Assembly: GCA_013399855.1 (NCBI GenBank) | Contig: VXAY01002056.1 | Span: 2,161,009 to 2,225,008 of the forward strand | Length of the DNA: 64,000 nucleotides | Direction: 5' to 3' | Source: Oxyruncus cristatus | Taxonomy: Eukaryota; Chordata; Aves; Passeriformes; Cotingidae | Part shown: piece after piece, positions 51,169 through 64,000 of the stretch | How positions within the stretch are numbered: position 1 is the first letter of the stretch | Layout of the letters: every line of letters begins with the position of its first letter | Position numbers and translations under genes: made by a program | The notes under the pieces: generated by a model | Seen by the model: the letters and a program-made list of their open reading frames with translations, nothing else | Told to the model about the DNA's origin: nothing | Databases searched by the model: none

Positions 51169-53683
51169 AACCATCTTAGAGAGTGAGTGGAAGCCTGGGC
51201 AGCTTTTGTTTCTGAAGATCTATAACCTGATGATGGCCAGCAGGGAGAGAGGGGTCACTGCTTGCAAATGATTTTCAATACTTCCTCTAGAGGGAATAGG
51301 GTGGTTACTGTGAGCTGCTTCAGGAGATGGACCTACAGGCCTCTCACTACTGTTATTGACAAACTTCAAGATTTACGGTCCTGCCTAAAATTAATAAAAT
51401 ATTAAACTTTATTCATTATAAGATTGCAGTGCTTTGCCCACATAAAGTTGATTTTTCATAAAACAAATTCAGTGGTTAAAGTAATAATTTTTTTTGACAG
51501 ATGAAAAAAAAAAGTTGTGATTTGTGGGATTTCTCAGTGCCATCCTAATCGATCAGGCTCTTGCACACAGCTGCTCCTGGTGACCTCCTTTCTCCCTGCC
51601 TTAGCTGTGCTCATTCAGCAAGAACAATCTGGTTGGATCCTCTGAAAGTGAGGGCCCAGCTACGACAGGAAATGCACATCAGCTATTACAGATTGCTCCA
51701 GCGAGGGCACAGAGGTGGCTTTTTACACTTCTGTTCCATCCCAAAGAAAACGGCAGTGACTTTGGGAGCTCTCTCAGGCGAGCCCAAGGGGCTGAGTTAG
51801 TAGAGTCTGAACCTCAGCTATCTGCTTTAGCTCCACTAATGAGATTTATTTTATTTCTATGTAGGTGGTCTTTTATTTCTTAAATGCAATTAGCATACAG
51901 TTGTTGCCTGATGGTTTTATTTATTTTTGAAAGTGCCGACTTCTGGCCTTGCTTTTATAGTTCTCGCATTTCCAGAACTGACTTTTGTGCTCCACAAGCC
52001 TATTTTCAGGAAATATTTTGTAAGAGGGGTGATATTTTGAACTCTACTTTTAAGGCTGCAAAGGCTTCTGCTTTTTTCATTCCTTTGTCTGTTCATTAGG
52101 GGCCATCTTTAATTCCTAGATGTGTTTTTTGGAGACAAGTTCCTTTCCTTTGAAACATACCATGAAAACAAAGCATTAAAAACACTTTGGGTCTTTAGGC
52201 AAAGTTATGTGTTTAATTTATGAGATTCTGTGCTATAGAATGTTCTGAGTGGTGCACCAAAGTTTACATATTTGCCCCTTTTTAGGTTTTCTCTGGATAT
52301 TTCCTGGCATGTTCATCGGCTGCCTTTTGCTCATTACATAAACACATGAAAAACTATCCAACTTGCTCAGTTTTCGCTGTACAATGAGTAGAAGGTTTTG
52401 GGCTTTTAATCAAACTATGAAAAATTTCAACATCCCCGTTTTTTTGAGGATGACATAGATGAGTGCTATGTAGCGTTTCCAACTTCTAAGTTGTGTTACA
52501 GCCTCGATTTCTGTGATTCATGAATTTATAATTCATACTCTCAAAAAAGAAAATGGAACATTTTTGAAAATCAACATCATGCATATTGCAAACTACAATA
52601 AACATGTCAGCAAAAGTGGATATACTAACAGTTTATGCTGGCCAATTTGCTACTTTATTCTTTTTATATAAATGGACAAATTACGACTGCCCATTGTGGT
52701 CACATTAAAGGGAGAATGGTGTGGAAATTTCTGTTCTCAATAAACCCATAAAGAAGTGGACATGACTTATTTTTAGACAGAATTATGCTCATAATGTGAA
52801 TAGTCACCTAAAATCTGCTGAGAAAAACACAATCAGTTTCACAAGATGTCTAAAATTTTCTTTTTATCCCATTAGTCAGCCTAATAACAAGTTTTACAAT
52901 TTGTCCTTGTAAAGTTCATAAAAACAATGACACATATAAAAATGCCACACTGAAAGTTGGGGGGAAAAAAAAAAAGTTTTCCACTCTTCTATATGACGTT
53001 GCGAAACTTGTTGAAGTCAGTGAAGTTAAACTACCATAACACATAATCTGACCCCTCAATTCACTGAGTAAGGGCTGCCCAGTTGGAACAAAAGCTGCTG
53101 AGATTTGACAGAGTTCTTTACAAGCTGTGGCGCCCCTGTGCTGAATATGCTGAAAAACAGTGGCAAAGTAGTTTTCCCTTAATGTGTTTTGTGCAAACTC
53201 TTCCATATACAGAAGACTAAGAATCCCATGAGAAAAGGTTCCAGGGGAACTTCAGTAAGTCTTCATTAAATCCTCCAAAAGCACTCTAGTTAAAGAAATT
53301 GTATATCCATCAGGAAAAGAATAGAATTAATTAGCAAGACTTTGCTTTGGAAACCTGTTTGTTTAAGACATAAACAACAAAAGGACTCTGAATATCTGTA
53401 CTACCCAACAGATAAGTCCTTTCTACATGCAGAAAGACAGATGCCAGATAGAAACATGTCCAAATTCAGAAAATACTCTAAACTTCCTCAAGATTTATAG
53501 ATCTTTGGATCCAAAGAGTATAGTTCAGGGCCATAATAGAACCAAGTCAATATATAAAGCTAGAATCCAGATATGAGATATGAGAGGACTTCCATTATGT
53601 TTTGTGGGGTTTGATTTATGTTTCTCATTCAGCCTTCTTCCCCAAAAATCTAACAGAAATAAAGAAACCAAGTGCAGTCTTAC

Positions 53684-53824
53684 TTGAGACATTCTAAATC
53701 ATATGTTAGGGTAAAGAATAACAAGATGAAGAACCAATCAAACCTTTTTTCTGTATTTTTAAGTCGCTGTCTTTTAGGCAAACCACTTGCTGAGATTGTC
53801 TGCATTACTGTGGTCTGTCTCAGT
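53684..53824 (-). other. Candidate minus-strand coding exon, 141 nt
   Basis: On the minus strand a strong acceptor (cagttttctcttttctag) precedes 141 bases that end at a good donor (CTCAA|gtaagact). Only one frame is open: 46 codons, with one base left over at the start and two at the end, and a length that is a multiple of three. The peptide includes GLPKRQRLKNTEKRFDWFF. I recognise no family. The convergent orientation would fit FAM227B by vertebrate synteny, but a chance exon-like segment remains quite possible. Confidence 0.3.
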
Positions 53825-55739
53825 CTAGAAAAGAGAAAACTGTCCCAGCTATTGTGGATCATGGCAGAAAAAGGAAACAAAATAAATGGGTGAGACTTGA
53901 GTAATGCATTCTTCTCTTCCCTGCCCCAGCTGGTTTAAACCATCTTGGCAAAAACTTCTGAGGAAAGGTTTTTAAACACAGCGCAGGTTGGTCAGGGAGT
54001 CAAAGAGGATATCGTTGTTTGTAAACTTCAGCCCAATTACTCTTTAAGGGAAGGAATATGACACAGCATTATCAGTATTGTGTGTCTTCAGAAAGTAGGA
54101 GATCAAAGGACTTTGGCCCCCAAAGTCTGAGGAGCAAACACTTCTATTCTGCATCTGAGCTGATACAAAAGGACTGTAAAACCAGGAGAAACGTCAATAA
54201 AGGATATTACCAAACTAACTCTCTGCAAATATTAACAGAAGAGACTAAGAACTTCTACACACATATTACAAAATATTTATGTTGAGTTTTTTTTTTAGCT
54301 AAGATTTTTCTTCACCGAAACAAAGTACTGTACTACATAAGGGTGGTACCTGGATAAGAAGGGACCAGAACTTCTGACAGAGATTGATGGCAATGATCTA
54401 ATGCTATGGGAGACCATTCTCCATTTCAAGCAGGAAAACTGCAGACTACAATAGTCATAAGACCAAGTCCTTGGCATGGAACATATGCATCTGCAAGTAA
54501 GCTTGAGTTATTTTAAAAATCAATGATGTATTTTATGTACAGTAATTTCAAAAGAATCAAGGTGTGTGAAAAATTAAAGTTTTCTCAAGAATTAACCCAG
54601 TGTATCATGTTTTAAACTGCAGTTCACTAAAATCGTGCTGTTACCTTTATCTAATTGATTCATTTCTAAGCCAACAAATTTTCCTTTTGTGAACATTGAA
54701 AGCATTAAAATATGGTAGAAAGGAAAACTGAAAAAAAATCATGTAAAACATGTAAAAACAACCCAGCACAAATACAGGTTATAAAAGGAAAAGTCCAACA
54801 CAAATACAACACTATTCAAACCACTGATGGTAAAACCATCAGTTATTAAAGAAAGATCACATTTATCTCTGACTTTTCTATCTAGTTTTTTAAACAAATC
54901 ACCCACAATATTATTGAAATTGTAGATCAGTAGAGAAAAAAATCAAAACCCTTTTTTTTTTTTCCAGGTTTTCTCAAGTTACATGTATTGTTGTTTTCTC
55001 TGCATAATCCTCTATATTCTGTCAAGCATTTTAGTGGCATAGTTTAGAAATATTGACAGAAGCATGGCTTTTGTTAGTGAGTTAGCCATGGTATGATCCT
55101 TTTAATATCAGAAGAATGTAAAGCAATCCTCTGTTATGGTTTTGGATTCCTTTGGCACATCACTTACATGTTCACAATCTTCCCTTTCCTTTCAACTGTC
55201 TATTTCCTACCTTCAGGTACGTTTTTGCAAATTGCATCCTCTGTTAACAAAAATATACAAATCACACAGTTTTCCTCACTGGCAATACAGAAATATGGCA
55301 ATACAAAAATTTTTCTGATAGCCCATTTCATCATATAGCATTTTCTTGGTACTTTAGGATACACTTCACACTTCCAGCAAGATGTTAATAAACCAAATCT
55401 CCCCTTGGTATATTTTCCATGTTTTTTTTCCAGACAGAATGCTATACGAGGAGATTTCTCTACAGATAATGAGTCAGTTAATGAAAACTGGGGCTAAGAA
55501 GGTTATTTAATCCACTTTCTGTATCTCAAAAGATTGGAAACTAGACAAAATGCTACTAACACTAGCAATAAAAGACAGATCCTTAGCTCGGTCTCTGATA
55601 TTTTTAAAAGATTGGTATTAATAATACCAGATTTCCATGGTGGTAGAAAGTAGTAATTATCCAGTCTCACAAGATGATGTCTTTCTGCCTGTCCCCACCC
55701 ACCTGCTACTGAAGAGAAAAAGAATCTGTAAAGTACAGG

Positions 55740-56057
55740 TGTGTGTAAAGCCTTCCAGTACCTAAAGGGGCTCCAAGAGAGCTGGAGAGGGACCTTTCAC
55801 AAAGGCACGTAGTGATGGGACAAGAGGTAATGGCTTTAAACTGAAAGAGAGGAGGAAGCAGGAAGAAATCCTTTCCTGGGAGGGTGGTGAGGCCCTGGCA
55901 CAGGCTGCCCAAAGGGGTTTGGGTGTGTTCAGGGCCAGGCTGGATGGGACTTCGAGCAACCTGGTCTAGTGGAAGATGTCCCTGCCTGTGGCAGGGGTTG
56001 GAACTGGATCATCTTTAAGGTCCTTTCCAACCCAAGCCATTCTGTGATCGTATGACT
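55740..56057 (+). repeat. CR1 LINE 3' end
   Basis: Typical avian CR1 3' sequence in plus orientation: gtacctaaaggggctccaag, taatggctttaaactgaaag, ggtggtgaggccctggcac, gcaacctggtctagtggaag, ctttaaggtcctttccaacc, ending in attctgtgatcgtatga. 5'-truncated, moderately diverged, and the best preserved CR1 in the window. Confidence 0.95.
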
Positions 56058-58469
56058 TTGCCTCTGCACCATTTGGAACATCACACTTTATGTGCACTCA
56101 TATTGACCAAGTACAAGCTTTATGCTCTACAAAGCTCCCCCTGTGAATTTTTGTTACAGTAACAGATGAATAAAATGATTACTGGACAAATGGAATACAT
56201 GAGCACGACATGCTGATATTTTTAGATAGATCTTCAGTACCCTCACATCCATTCAGAAAAGAGAAATAAAAGTTGTTCCCCTCTTGAAATTCTTGAAACA
56301 AACAAGCAGCAGTTCAAACTCGCAGTTTTACAGTAAGTTGTCAGGCATCCATGAAGACAAAGCCAGATCTTAACTGGGCAAGCACATCTTAGCCACAGGT
56401 TATAAAGCAGACACAGATGTACAAAACTATCAAGACAGGAAAACAAAAGTTTGGAAGAACAGTGAGAAAAGCTTTACATTTTTGCATAACAGGAAATCCA
56501 CTGAACAAAAAAGAATTACAAATAACCACTAACATGTCTCATTTGCCTTAAAGAAATACAAAAGCTCCTAAAAGGAGAAATAACATCATTGAATAAGAAC
56601 CACAAAATGAAGAATTTCATTTCAAAAAATGTCTTTGAACACAGCAGCTCAGTGCACAGAGAAGATGATGGAGTTGAAGACAAAGAACTGCTAAAATAGA
56701 ACTGAAATGAAAGCCAAGATGAAATAACCTCCTCAAGTTCTGATGCTGGCAGACAAACACCATTCAATAGAAGTTTTCCAGCAATGACAATTATCCCATA
56801 GGGCTTCAAAACAATTTATATAGTCACAAGAAGAATATGTGTGAGAACAATGTTCCACATTGCTGAAAACTACCAAGAGGGGGAAGGAGGTACCAACCAC
56901 TTCCAAATCAGTTAATTTGAATTCTTAGAAAGATCTTAGAATACAAATGGGAACAAAGGTTACTTTATCCTGAGATATGCTGGTTCATGGGCAAACATTC
57001 CCTCTGCAGACATGTGTGTAGTTGCAAGTCTCAGCACTAAAACCAAATGAAGACATCACAGAAAAAGCTTGGGTTTTCAGATATAGCCCAGGACTTTCTG
57101 AAACCAATAACCACAGAAATGCTCTAGCCCCAAGATGTGAATTCAGGAAAGAAAATGGATAACGTAATGTCGTGATTCAAACAGAATTATAATTTAACCT
57201 TGTTCACAACATGGTGTTCAGAACATTGCTGCTCTCTGGGAATAACATCCGTGTGCCGCCTGAAAATCTCCCACTGCAGGCAGTAGTGACATGCAGAGAA
57301 AAGAGTAATTCACTGTAAAGGTGCAGTACAAGCAAGCAGACAAAGGCTGATCAACAGGAGTAACAAATTTAGAGGTCATAGGTGCAGGGTTCTGCTGAAG
57401 AGGAAACACCCTCAACACCAGAAACAGAATATGGAGAGCCCCTCTGAAAGGGTCCTGAGGCAGAAGTTTTATTGCCTGTTAAAACCAGGAGTGATCTCAA
57501 ATCCTTGCAGGGCTCTCCTGCTGTGCAGCAGTGTTCTTCCCGGAAAGAAGAAAGTGGGCAGAGTGGAACAGGATCCTTAACCAAGATGAGGCTAAAGGAA
57601 AGCTACTGTCATCAAGGACAGTGCCAGATGATCTGAGAGGAAAAAAAAAAAGAAAAGCTTAACAAAGATTCACACTTTCTCCTCCTCCCTTGATCCCCAA
57701 AGAATCCCAGTGTTCCAGGCTGAGACAGGGAGAGGTAGTCTCCAGCCCAATTTGCCAGTCTAGTGAGAAGAGCAACAGAAAAGTCACATCTCAGAATATG
57801 CCTGAACCCTGTAGCCTGACAAGGCAGTAACAAGGTCTTTGTTGGCAAGATGTGAGTACAATTTGAATCACTGAATATCTGACAGAGAGAGGAAGGAGTG
57901 CAAGATTACCACTGATACCCCTTTTTCCTTTACTGCAACTACCAACTCAATGGCACTGCCATAAAAGCACCCTCAGAGGCCACACTTAAATGCACTCCAA
58001 CATTTCCCCAATGCCTGGCGGTCTCTGATAACATTTTGATTCCAATTGGATCTAAAGAAGGACCTGCATGTCTGAAAGCTGACGTTTTTCAGATTACATC
58101 ATTTGATTTAATTAAAATACTGCTTCTTCCCACAAAATTTTCTCATTTGTGTTGCATATGAACACTAGATACTCAAATTCTTGAGAAATTTAAACTTAAC
58201 AAGATGGTCAGTATGTCAATGGGACTTCTTTTATAACTCCTATGACCTCACCCAACAACCCTTATGCACAATGCAAAAACAATAGCTCTGAGTTTTATTC
58301 CTCTTTCTTTTACATTCCTCCACAGTAGGTAAGTCCAGAAACCATTTCAACAGACAGAAGTGTTTAAAAGGGTTAATAAAACTTAAGGAATATTTAATCA
58401 AGAATAATTAGTACTAGACAAATCCTGATTTTGATAAGCTTCTTGTCACCAGCATTAACATTCACTTAC

Positions 58470-58579
58470 AGACCACTGACAGACTAAAGGCACAATATAC
58501 CCTGAAGAACCTTTTTATTGCTGACAGTAATACTTGGATTAAAATTAGCACAGCATGACTTTTAAATCCCAAACTGAGT
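58470..58579 (-). other. Candidate minus-strand exon, 110 nt
   Basis: A good acceptor (taactgccttctctgcag) and a strong donor (GTCT|gtaagtg) enclose 110 bases on the minus strand with one frame open for 36 codons. The encoded peptide is hydrophobic and resembles no family I know. Its end phase does not join directly to the candidate exon at 53.7 kb, so another exon would have to lie between, or one of the two is false. Confidence 0.22.
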
Positions 58580-59864
58580 CTGCAGAGAAGGCAGTTAAAA
58601 AAGGGTGGGTTGTTTGTTTTTTTTTTACTCACAAACTGAGCAAACTTGATCTGGAAGTCATTAACAGATAATAAACATAACCTTCCCCCACTCACTCCCA
58701 AGATGCCATCTCTACAGTCACTTTTCAGCATACAGTCATATTTTTACAACTTGTCATCCTACAGAGAAAAGCCTCATAGGCTTTCATTTTATCCGATTTC
58801 TCCCTCACTGCTAAGGAATTACTGCCTTCTTTTCAACAGAATTCACTTCCTAACAAGGAGAAAGGAGTGGAATGAAAGAAGAAAAATTTGGTTTGCTTAG
58901 TGAAAAGGTTACAGAATTCTCTTTAGAATGACAAAAGCCATTCTGAAAAGAAAGTAAAAAAATGAAAGCAGGTCACCCTCAGACTGTGCTGCACAACCTG
59001 CCTCACACAGACCCCTCACAGTATTTGCTGTTATAAGAGCGGACCCAACAATAAGCAAAGGCACCAGACACAACTTCTCATTAGACCATTTCTTTAAAAA
59101 AAAAAAAAAGCCAACAAAACAATCTGTAGAAGTAGCTTTGAAGATTTTAAACTATTCTTGTCACATGAAGTATCTGCACTCCTTTGACCTTCAAAACCAA
59201 CTGGCTTATTTTGCATGACAGCCTTGTAAACTAAGTTGTAATCTGTTCTTCTGCATCATGACTGGCCATAGCCTACTATGAGACCAGGCTTGGAGATGCA
59301 CCTTTTTTAACTCCTTACTTTCCCAATATAAAAATAATTAATTTGAAAACAGTAGTATGGATGGCTAAGTAAATACCTTATATGAATAGAATTAAAATAT
59401 AAAAACTTTATTTTAAAGGAGTTGTTCTGTTAACTGTTGTAAGACAAAAAATTTAGTGTCTCAGATTTGTGGATGTTCTTCACAGCCATGGTAACATGGG
59501 AAAAACTTGACCAACCTCTGCCATTAAAACACACCAACCCACCCCACCCCCCAAAAAAAACACCAGAGAAAAAGATGGCTTTCTAAACAAGCCTGTAGAG
59601 CTGAGGTGTGCAGGCTCTGAGTAAGAGTGGAACTAGATAATCTAAAATTCAAGAAAATATTCTATCAGTTCCTTCTTCTTTAAATACAGAATCTATAGAT
59701 AAGTAAGTCTGCTCAACAGTGGATAAGAAGCCGTTAAAAATTAAAATTAACAAATTGTGAGCTTGTATGACTGTCACCAGACAGCTTAATGCTGCATCTG
59801 CTCTACTATACTTGAAAATCTGACTTCTCTCAGAAGGAAAAAAAAATAAAAATCAGACATATCT

Positions 59865-60000
59865 GGATGGTTTCCTGTTCTAAGAGAAGAATACAAGAAT
59901 AGCTGTGCTCGGTCAAACCAGGGGTACACAGAGCGTAACGTCCAATTTCCAGCTCTGACCAACATCAGATGCCGCAGCAAGGCTAAGAACACAGCAAGCA
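59865..60000 (-). repeat. Ancient CR1-like LINE 3' end relic
   Basis: The segment agaatagctgtgctcggtca, aaccaggggtacacagagcg, then tctgaccaacatcagatgcc matches the layout of an old reptile/bird CR1-like 3' end (agaayrgccrtactgggtca, gaccaatggtccatctagcc, then gtggccaatgccagatgctt) in reverse complement. It looks like the same old family as the relics in introns 5 and 6. Confidence 0.6.
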
Positions 60001-63000
60001 CATAGTGATACTTCCACAGAAATCTCTCTTGGCCACAAGCATTTTGTGGCTCAGGAACCAGAGGTAGTGACTCTATTTAACAGCTGTGTAGGAGTTTCTC
60101 CAAACTACTTTGGTAAGCTTTGAAACTTTTTACAATTTAGTACCTACAGCATCCTTCGGTGCTTAATAATATTGCATAAAGAGGCATTTTTATTTTAGTT
60201 TAGTCCAATCTGATGTTCTGTTAGTCTTGCTTGCTTGAAAATTACGGAATAATCAGAGAATTTCTTGTAACATAAATTCTTGCTATAGACAGCTGAAAAG
60301 TTTTGTGTGTTAAGACATCTTGTAACAGAAAGCTCTTCTCTCACAGGTTTCTTTTCCTGATTCCGTTCATTTAATATTCCCAAACTAATTTTCATTTATA
60401 ATTTCCATTTTCTGGATTCAATACTTGCAAGTTCTCATACTACAACCAAAACTTTTAATAGCACTTTTATCACACATTTTGATGTTAGACTACACTTTTC
60501 TGAGAGGTGATTTTACAATACCATTTAAGCAAACAAAAATCTCCTGTCCTACCTTTTTATATATCACCATAATAAAGAGCTTTTCTGCAGACCAGAGATG
60601 CACATTTTAAGTGCATCTCACTTATCTCAGTCCTTAAACAGAGCAATCACACCTCACTCAAACTCAGGCCTTAAGCAAAACAAATAGCTCAGAGGTTAAA
60701 GCAAATAGCTTTTCTCAGTAGCTGTTCACGCTGAGGCACTGTCAGAATACAGCAGTTTAAATTCAGCTCCTCACAGTAGCCCTTGTGGGAGGAATATAAG
60801 CAGAAAGGTCAAATAAACCCATCAGAGGAGCAGAGCAGCTCTGATCCACAACCATTTTGCAGGATTCACCTAGGCCTGTTCCTAGCGGAACTATTCCTTT
60901 CTTCATTGGGATGGATTGTTAGACTTACACATGTTCTCTCAAAAACACTTGGACATTCACAATTCTGTCCAGAAGAACTAGAGAATAAATTATATAGAAA
61001 TGAATCATCCTGAAAGCACAGGTCATTTAACGGAGTGACAAAGTGTTCTGCTGCCCGAGGTGCACAGACATGGTGAATGTGTTATTTGCCATGCAGGGAG
61101 GTTCAATCAACTAGGAATCAAATACCATTAGAATGTTCTGGTGCAAGCCAACCACCACAATACAATATCTTCCTGCTGCTACCACTGCTGCCCAGACTTC
61201 TGCTTCTACAGAACCAATGTTGTTGCTATCAGCAGAAGGATTTATTCCCTGCTTGATGACTTTGTCTCTTAAAAGCCATATTTTACTGTACAACATATAA
61301 TGAATAAAGAGAAAAACCACTTGGAGTTAGGTGATCAACCTGATCCTTGAAAAATAATTCTGCCTCCCAGCAAGTGTGGGAAATCTTTCACACCAGGTTA
61401 CTTTAGACATGTCACTTCTCAGTGGCACAGTTACTGCACTGCTCCCACATAGTGGATTCAGGAACAGGGTTCTTTAAGTCTGGAGTCTTCAGAGATCACC
61501 ACAAAATATATGCTGCATATGAGCCACAGGTATCACCTCCTTGCCTCATGAACCAATGTCTAAGTAGCCACATATTAGTGGCTGTTGATATTTTCATCAC
61601 ATCAGAAATATCAGCAATAACTAGAAGTGCAAATAGAGTTTGTAGCTGGCAACCAGTACTTCGAATCAGCTGCTTCCAGTGAACAAGTGACTGGGACTTC
61701 ATGTGCTTTCAACATCGCTACTTTTCTATCACCCTTGGTGTTATCTCCCACACATAATTAGGAAATAGTATGGAAACCTGACAAACAGCTATATTATGAA
61801 CTAATAAAATATGGCAGTAAAAGCTTAAAACTAATCTGATTGTATTAACTCAGAGAGGGTCTTTCTCAATACCTTACCCATATCTTATCTCACCAAAATC
61901 TTAATGTGTGGTGGGAAGGAATGAAACATGTTGCCAGCTGAATGACCTGAAAGTGTTGTGAGCAATATTTGGACTAGACCAGTCGAACAGAAGACATGCA
62001 GCCCACCCAGAAAGACCAAACATCGGGACTGGCCTCCAGAATATTTTTCCTCTTTTGCGGTGCAAGGTAATAATTGGATCAGAGTTTGGCTTTAACATCT
62101 GCTGCTGGTTGAGATCTCTGACTGGCCTTTCCAGCTTCAATTTGAGATAGATTTTGAACATTATTAATTCCCATGACCTAGTGTCAAAGTCTGATAGAGA
62201 AAGGGATCTGGTTGTGTTATCTTCCAGTATTTAATATCAGTTCTGGATAGAAACAGCTGGAAACAATATCATTTTTGCTACACTAAATTTTCAGAGGAAT
62301 TTGTTGAAAATATCTCATATCTACAAAGAGCTGGTTTTGAAAATAGACTTATAAACTGAAGGTGTGTAGAGGAAAAGCCACATGAGCAAACTTCTTGAGA
62401 TGAGTATCTGACCCCATTATACAGGACACACTCAGAGGTAAATTCTCACCTTAGAAACTCACATGGAAGTCTGAGTACAATTTCATCCCAAACTCTGAAC
62501 TCACACTTTCTAATTAAAATGAAGTAGAGTCAGATTATCTCATACTTACTGTTTATTACTCATTAATCTGTGGATGGGTTCTGCAATATCTCTTCATGTG
62601 CAGCTGTCATTGATTTCAGTAGATGCTTAGTATGCAGAAACTTAGAATGAACTCTGAGTCTGCTCTAGTATCATGCACAAACTGTACTATATAAGCTTTT
62701 ACTCTGCTGGGATTTTTCCAACTTAAGTGAAAGCATTTAACTCTTAAAACTGTTTTTGATTTAGAACCCAGAGTACCTAGGCTGTCATTAGTTATTGCAG
62801 CATGCCGTGAAATAACCGCAAATGAAAGTAAGAAATGAAGAATTACTAACAACTGAAAGTGAGGCTTTATTTATAATTACCTAGTCAAAAAAGTATGACA
62901 CAGTTTTGATGGGTCAAGTCCCCCCTGCTCCTTTGATGAGAGGAGGCAAAGGACTGTTGCATGCAGATCCAGGCAATTCCACCACAGTGTGTGCACTGAG

Positions 63001-64000
63001 AGAGATTACACGGTGCGTGAACGCTTCCAGAACCTCCCCAAGCACCACTTGCATGTTGGAAGAAAAAAAGTCTCTCTTTATTTTCAGCTAGGGAGGTACT
63101 AACAAAATATTTCAACAATCTAGAGCAGCAGGTTTTAGCGTATAGAAATGGACTAAGTCCAAACAAATAAATTTGGAAAATAAATTTACCTTTTCTTTTT
63201 TTTTATATAGGTTATTTCATGGCAAATAAAAAGTGGTTTGCATATTTTTGCATGATAGAAGAATAAAAAGAGTGAAGATATGTGTATTCTTTCTGATTAA
63301 ATACTGCATGTAACCCTGTGACTAACAGCAGGAACAGTACTGGTAGAAAGCTGATGCATTTTTGACACGGTGGCAAACTTTTTTATATGGGAGACTTTGA
63401 AAAAGGTGAGTGATATCTTGGCCATTCAAATGCGCATATTTGCAAAAAACCCACACCTCTAAAAAGACAGGTACAGAAATTCTGTTCCTCATTACTGCCA
63501 CTCAGATCTCAAGAGACTTTTGAGTGAAAGCACAACTTCCAAGAGGTTCCAGGAATTCAGCTTGCTTCCAATTTTTTCAATAAACGATGAAACACTCCAA
63601 GGCCTTTCTATTCTCTGAGGCTATCTGAGGCTTAGAAAGAGGAAGGAGCTGAGATTCTGGTTCTAATTATTACAGTAATTTTGAATGAACAACTATCAGG
63701 TGATGAGGACCTGGTAGCACTTTAACACATTCCCTGATTTTTGAAGATGGAAGCAGAAAAGCACTGGTGCCATAGCTGGAAGTCAAATCTTTCTAAGGTA
63801 TAGAAAGTGTCGGTGTAAATACCTACAACTACTTGAAACTGTTTCTCTACAGAAAGTGTTGATACATAAGACCAGATTTTCCAGACTTTATAGAATTTCC
63901 TCTTTCACAGTAATGGAAAGCCTGCTTTTTACTTTTTTCTCCCTATCTGCTTGAATGCCAGAAGACAGTTTATCATTCCTAATCCTTCATTAATTAATTA

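Larger units (their letters stand above)
45156..55739. other. Intergenic DNA downstream of GALK2 (proximal)
   Basis: Mostly unique AT-rich sequence with one internally deleted CR1 (47621-48137), poly(A)/poly(T) tracts and two candidate minus-strand exons (48542-48691 and 53684-53824). No long or domain-bearing frame is present. In other vertebrates FAM227B lies convergent here, but I cannot recognise its conserved domain in this stretch. Confidence 0.6.
56058..64000. other. Intergenic DNA downstream of GALK2 (distal)
   Basis: Unique AT-rich sequence with an old CR1-like relic (59865-60000), an A-tract near 59096-59110 and a candidate minus-strand exon (58470-58579). Small open frames, for example at 61111-61320 and 62885-63166 on the minus strand, have no recognisable domain. 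No gene is supported up to the window end. Confidence 0.6.

Noticed and set aside
61111..61320. Minus-strand open frame with an EVWAAVVAAGRYCIVVVG stretch
   Set aside because: Looks protein-like, but I know no matching family and see no good acceptor and donor pair.
1..64000. Search for CRISPR arrays, operons, phage-like or novel defence systems
   Set aside because: The window is vertebrate nuclear DNA with one intron-rich gene. No regularly spaced repeats, no gene clusters and no such system are visible.

Overview
This window is nuclear DNA from a vertebrate, almost certainly a bird. Several interspersed repeats are CR1 LINE 3' ends of the avian type, with the GGTTGGAAGGGACCT-like core and an ATTCTATG-like octamer tail. 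The introns are AT-rich and short for a vertebrate. I cannot name the species from the sequence alone.

The only gene I can establish is GALK2 (N-acetylgalactosamine kinase of the GHMP kinase superfamily). It is complete on the + strand, with ten coding exons between 799 and 44882. All nine introns are GT-AG, and the splice phases join into one uninterrupted reading frame of 458 codons plus stop, the usual length of vertebrate GALK2. The three GHMP motifs are intact: the galactokinase signature across exons 2 and 3, the Ser-rich ATP loop in exon 5, and the Gly-rich C-terminal motif in exon 10. The candidate catalytic Asp190 in exon 6 is also present. The gene starts in a CpG island with a strong Kozak context. 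A good poly(A) signal lies at 45133-45138.

Layout: 1-640 is upstream DNA with no supported coding sequence. 640-1010 is the CpG-island promoter, first exon and start of intron 1. 852-44674 is introns 1-9, mostly unique AT-rich DNA. They carry CR1 copies of two ages, one MIR-like SINE, a possible hAT transposon, simple repeats and two small GC/CpG-rich islets. From about 45160 to 64000 lies intergenic sequence with three CR1-type copies and stretches of unique DNA. No open reading frame there is convincing. Three short minus-strand segments with splice-like edges could be exons of a convergent neighbour. In other vertebrates FAM227B lies convergent to GALK2, so it is the natural candidate, but I cannot confirm this from sequence.

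No operon, CRISPR array, tRNA or rRNA gene, or obviously novel molecular system is visible. The second-look items are modest: candidate neighbour exons, intronic CpG islets, possible conserved regulatory elements, an AATAAA plus poly(A) retroposition-like scar, an internally deleted CR1 and a possible hAT element.
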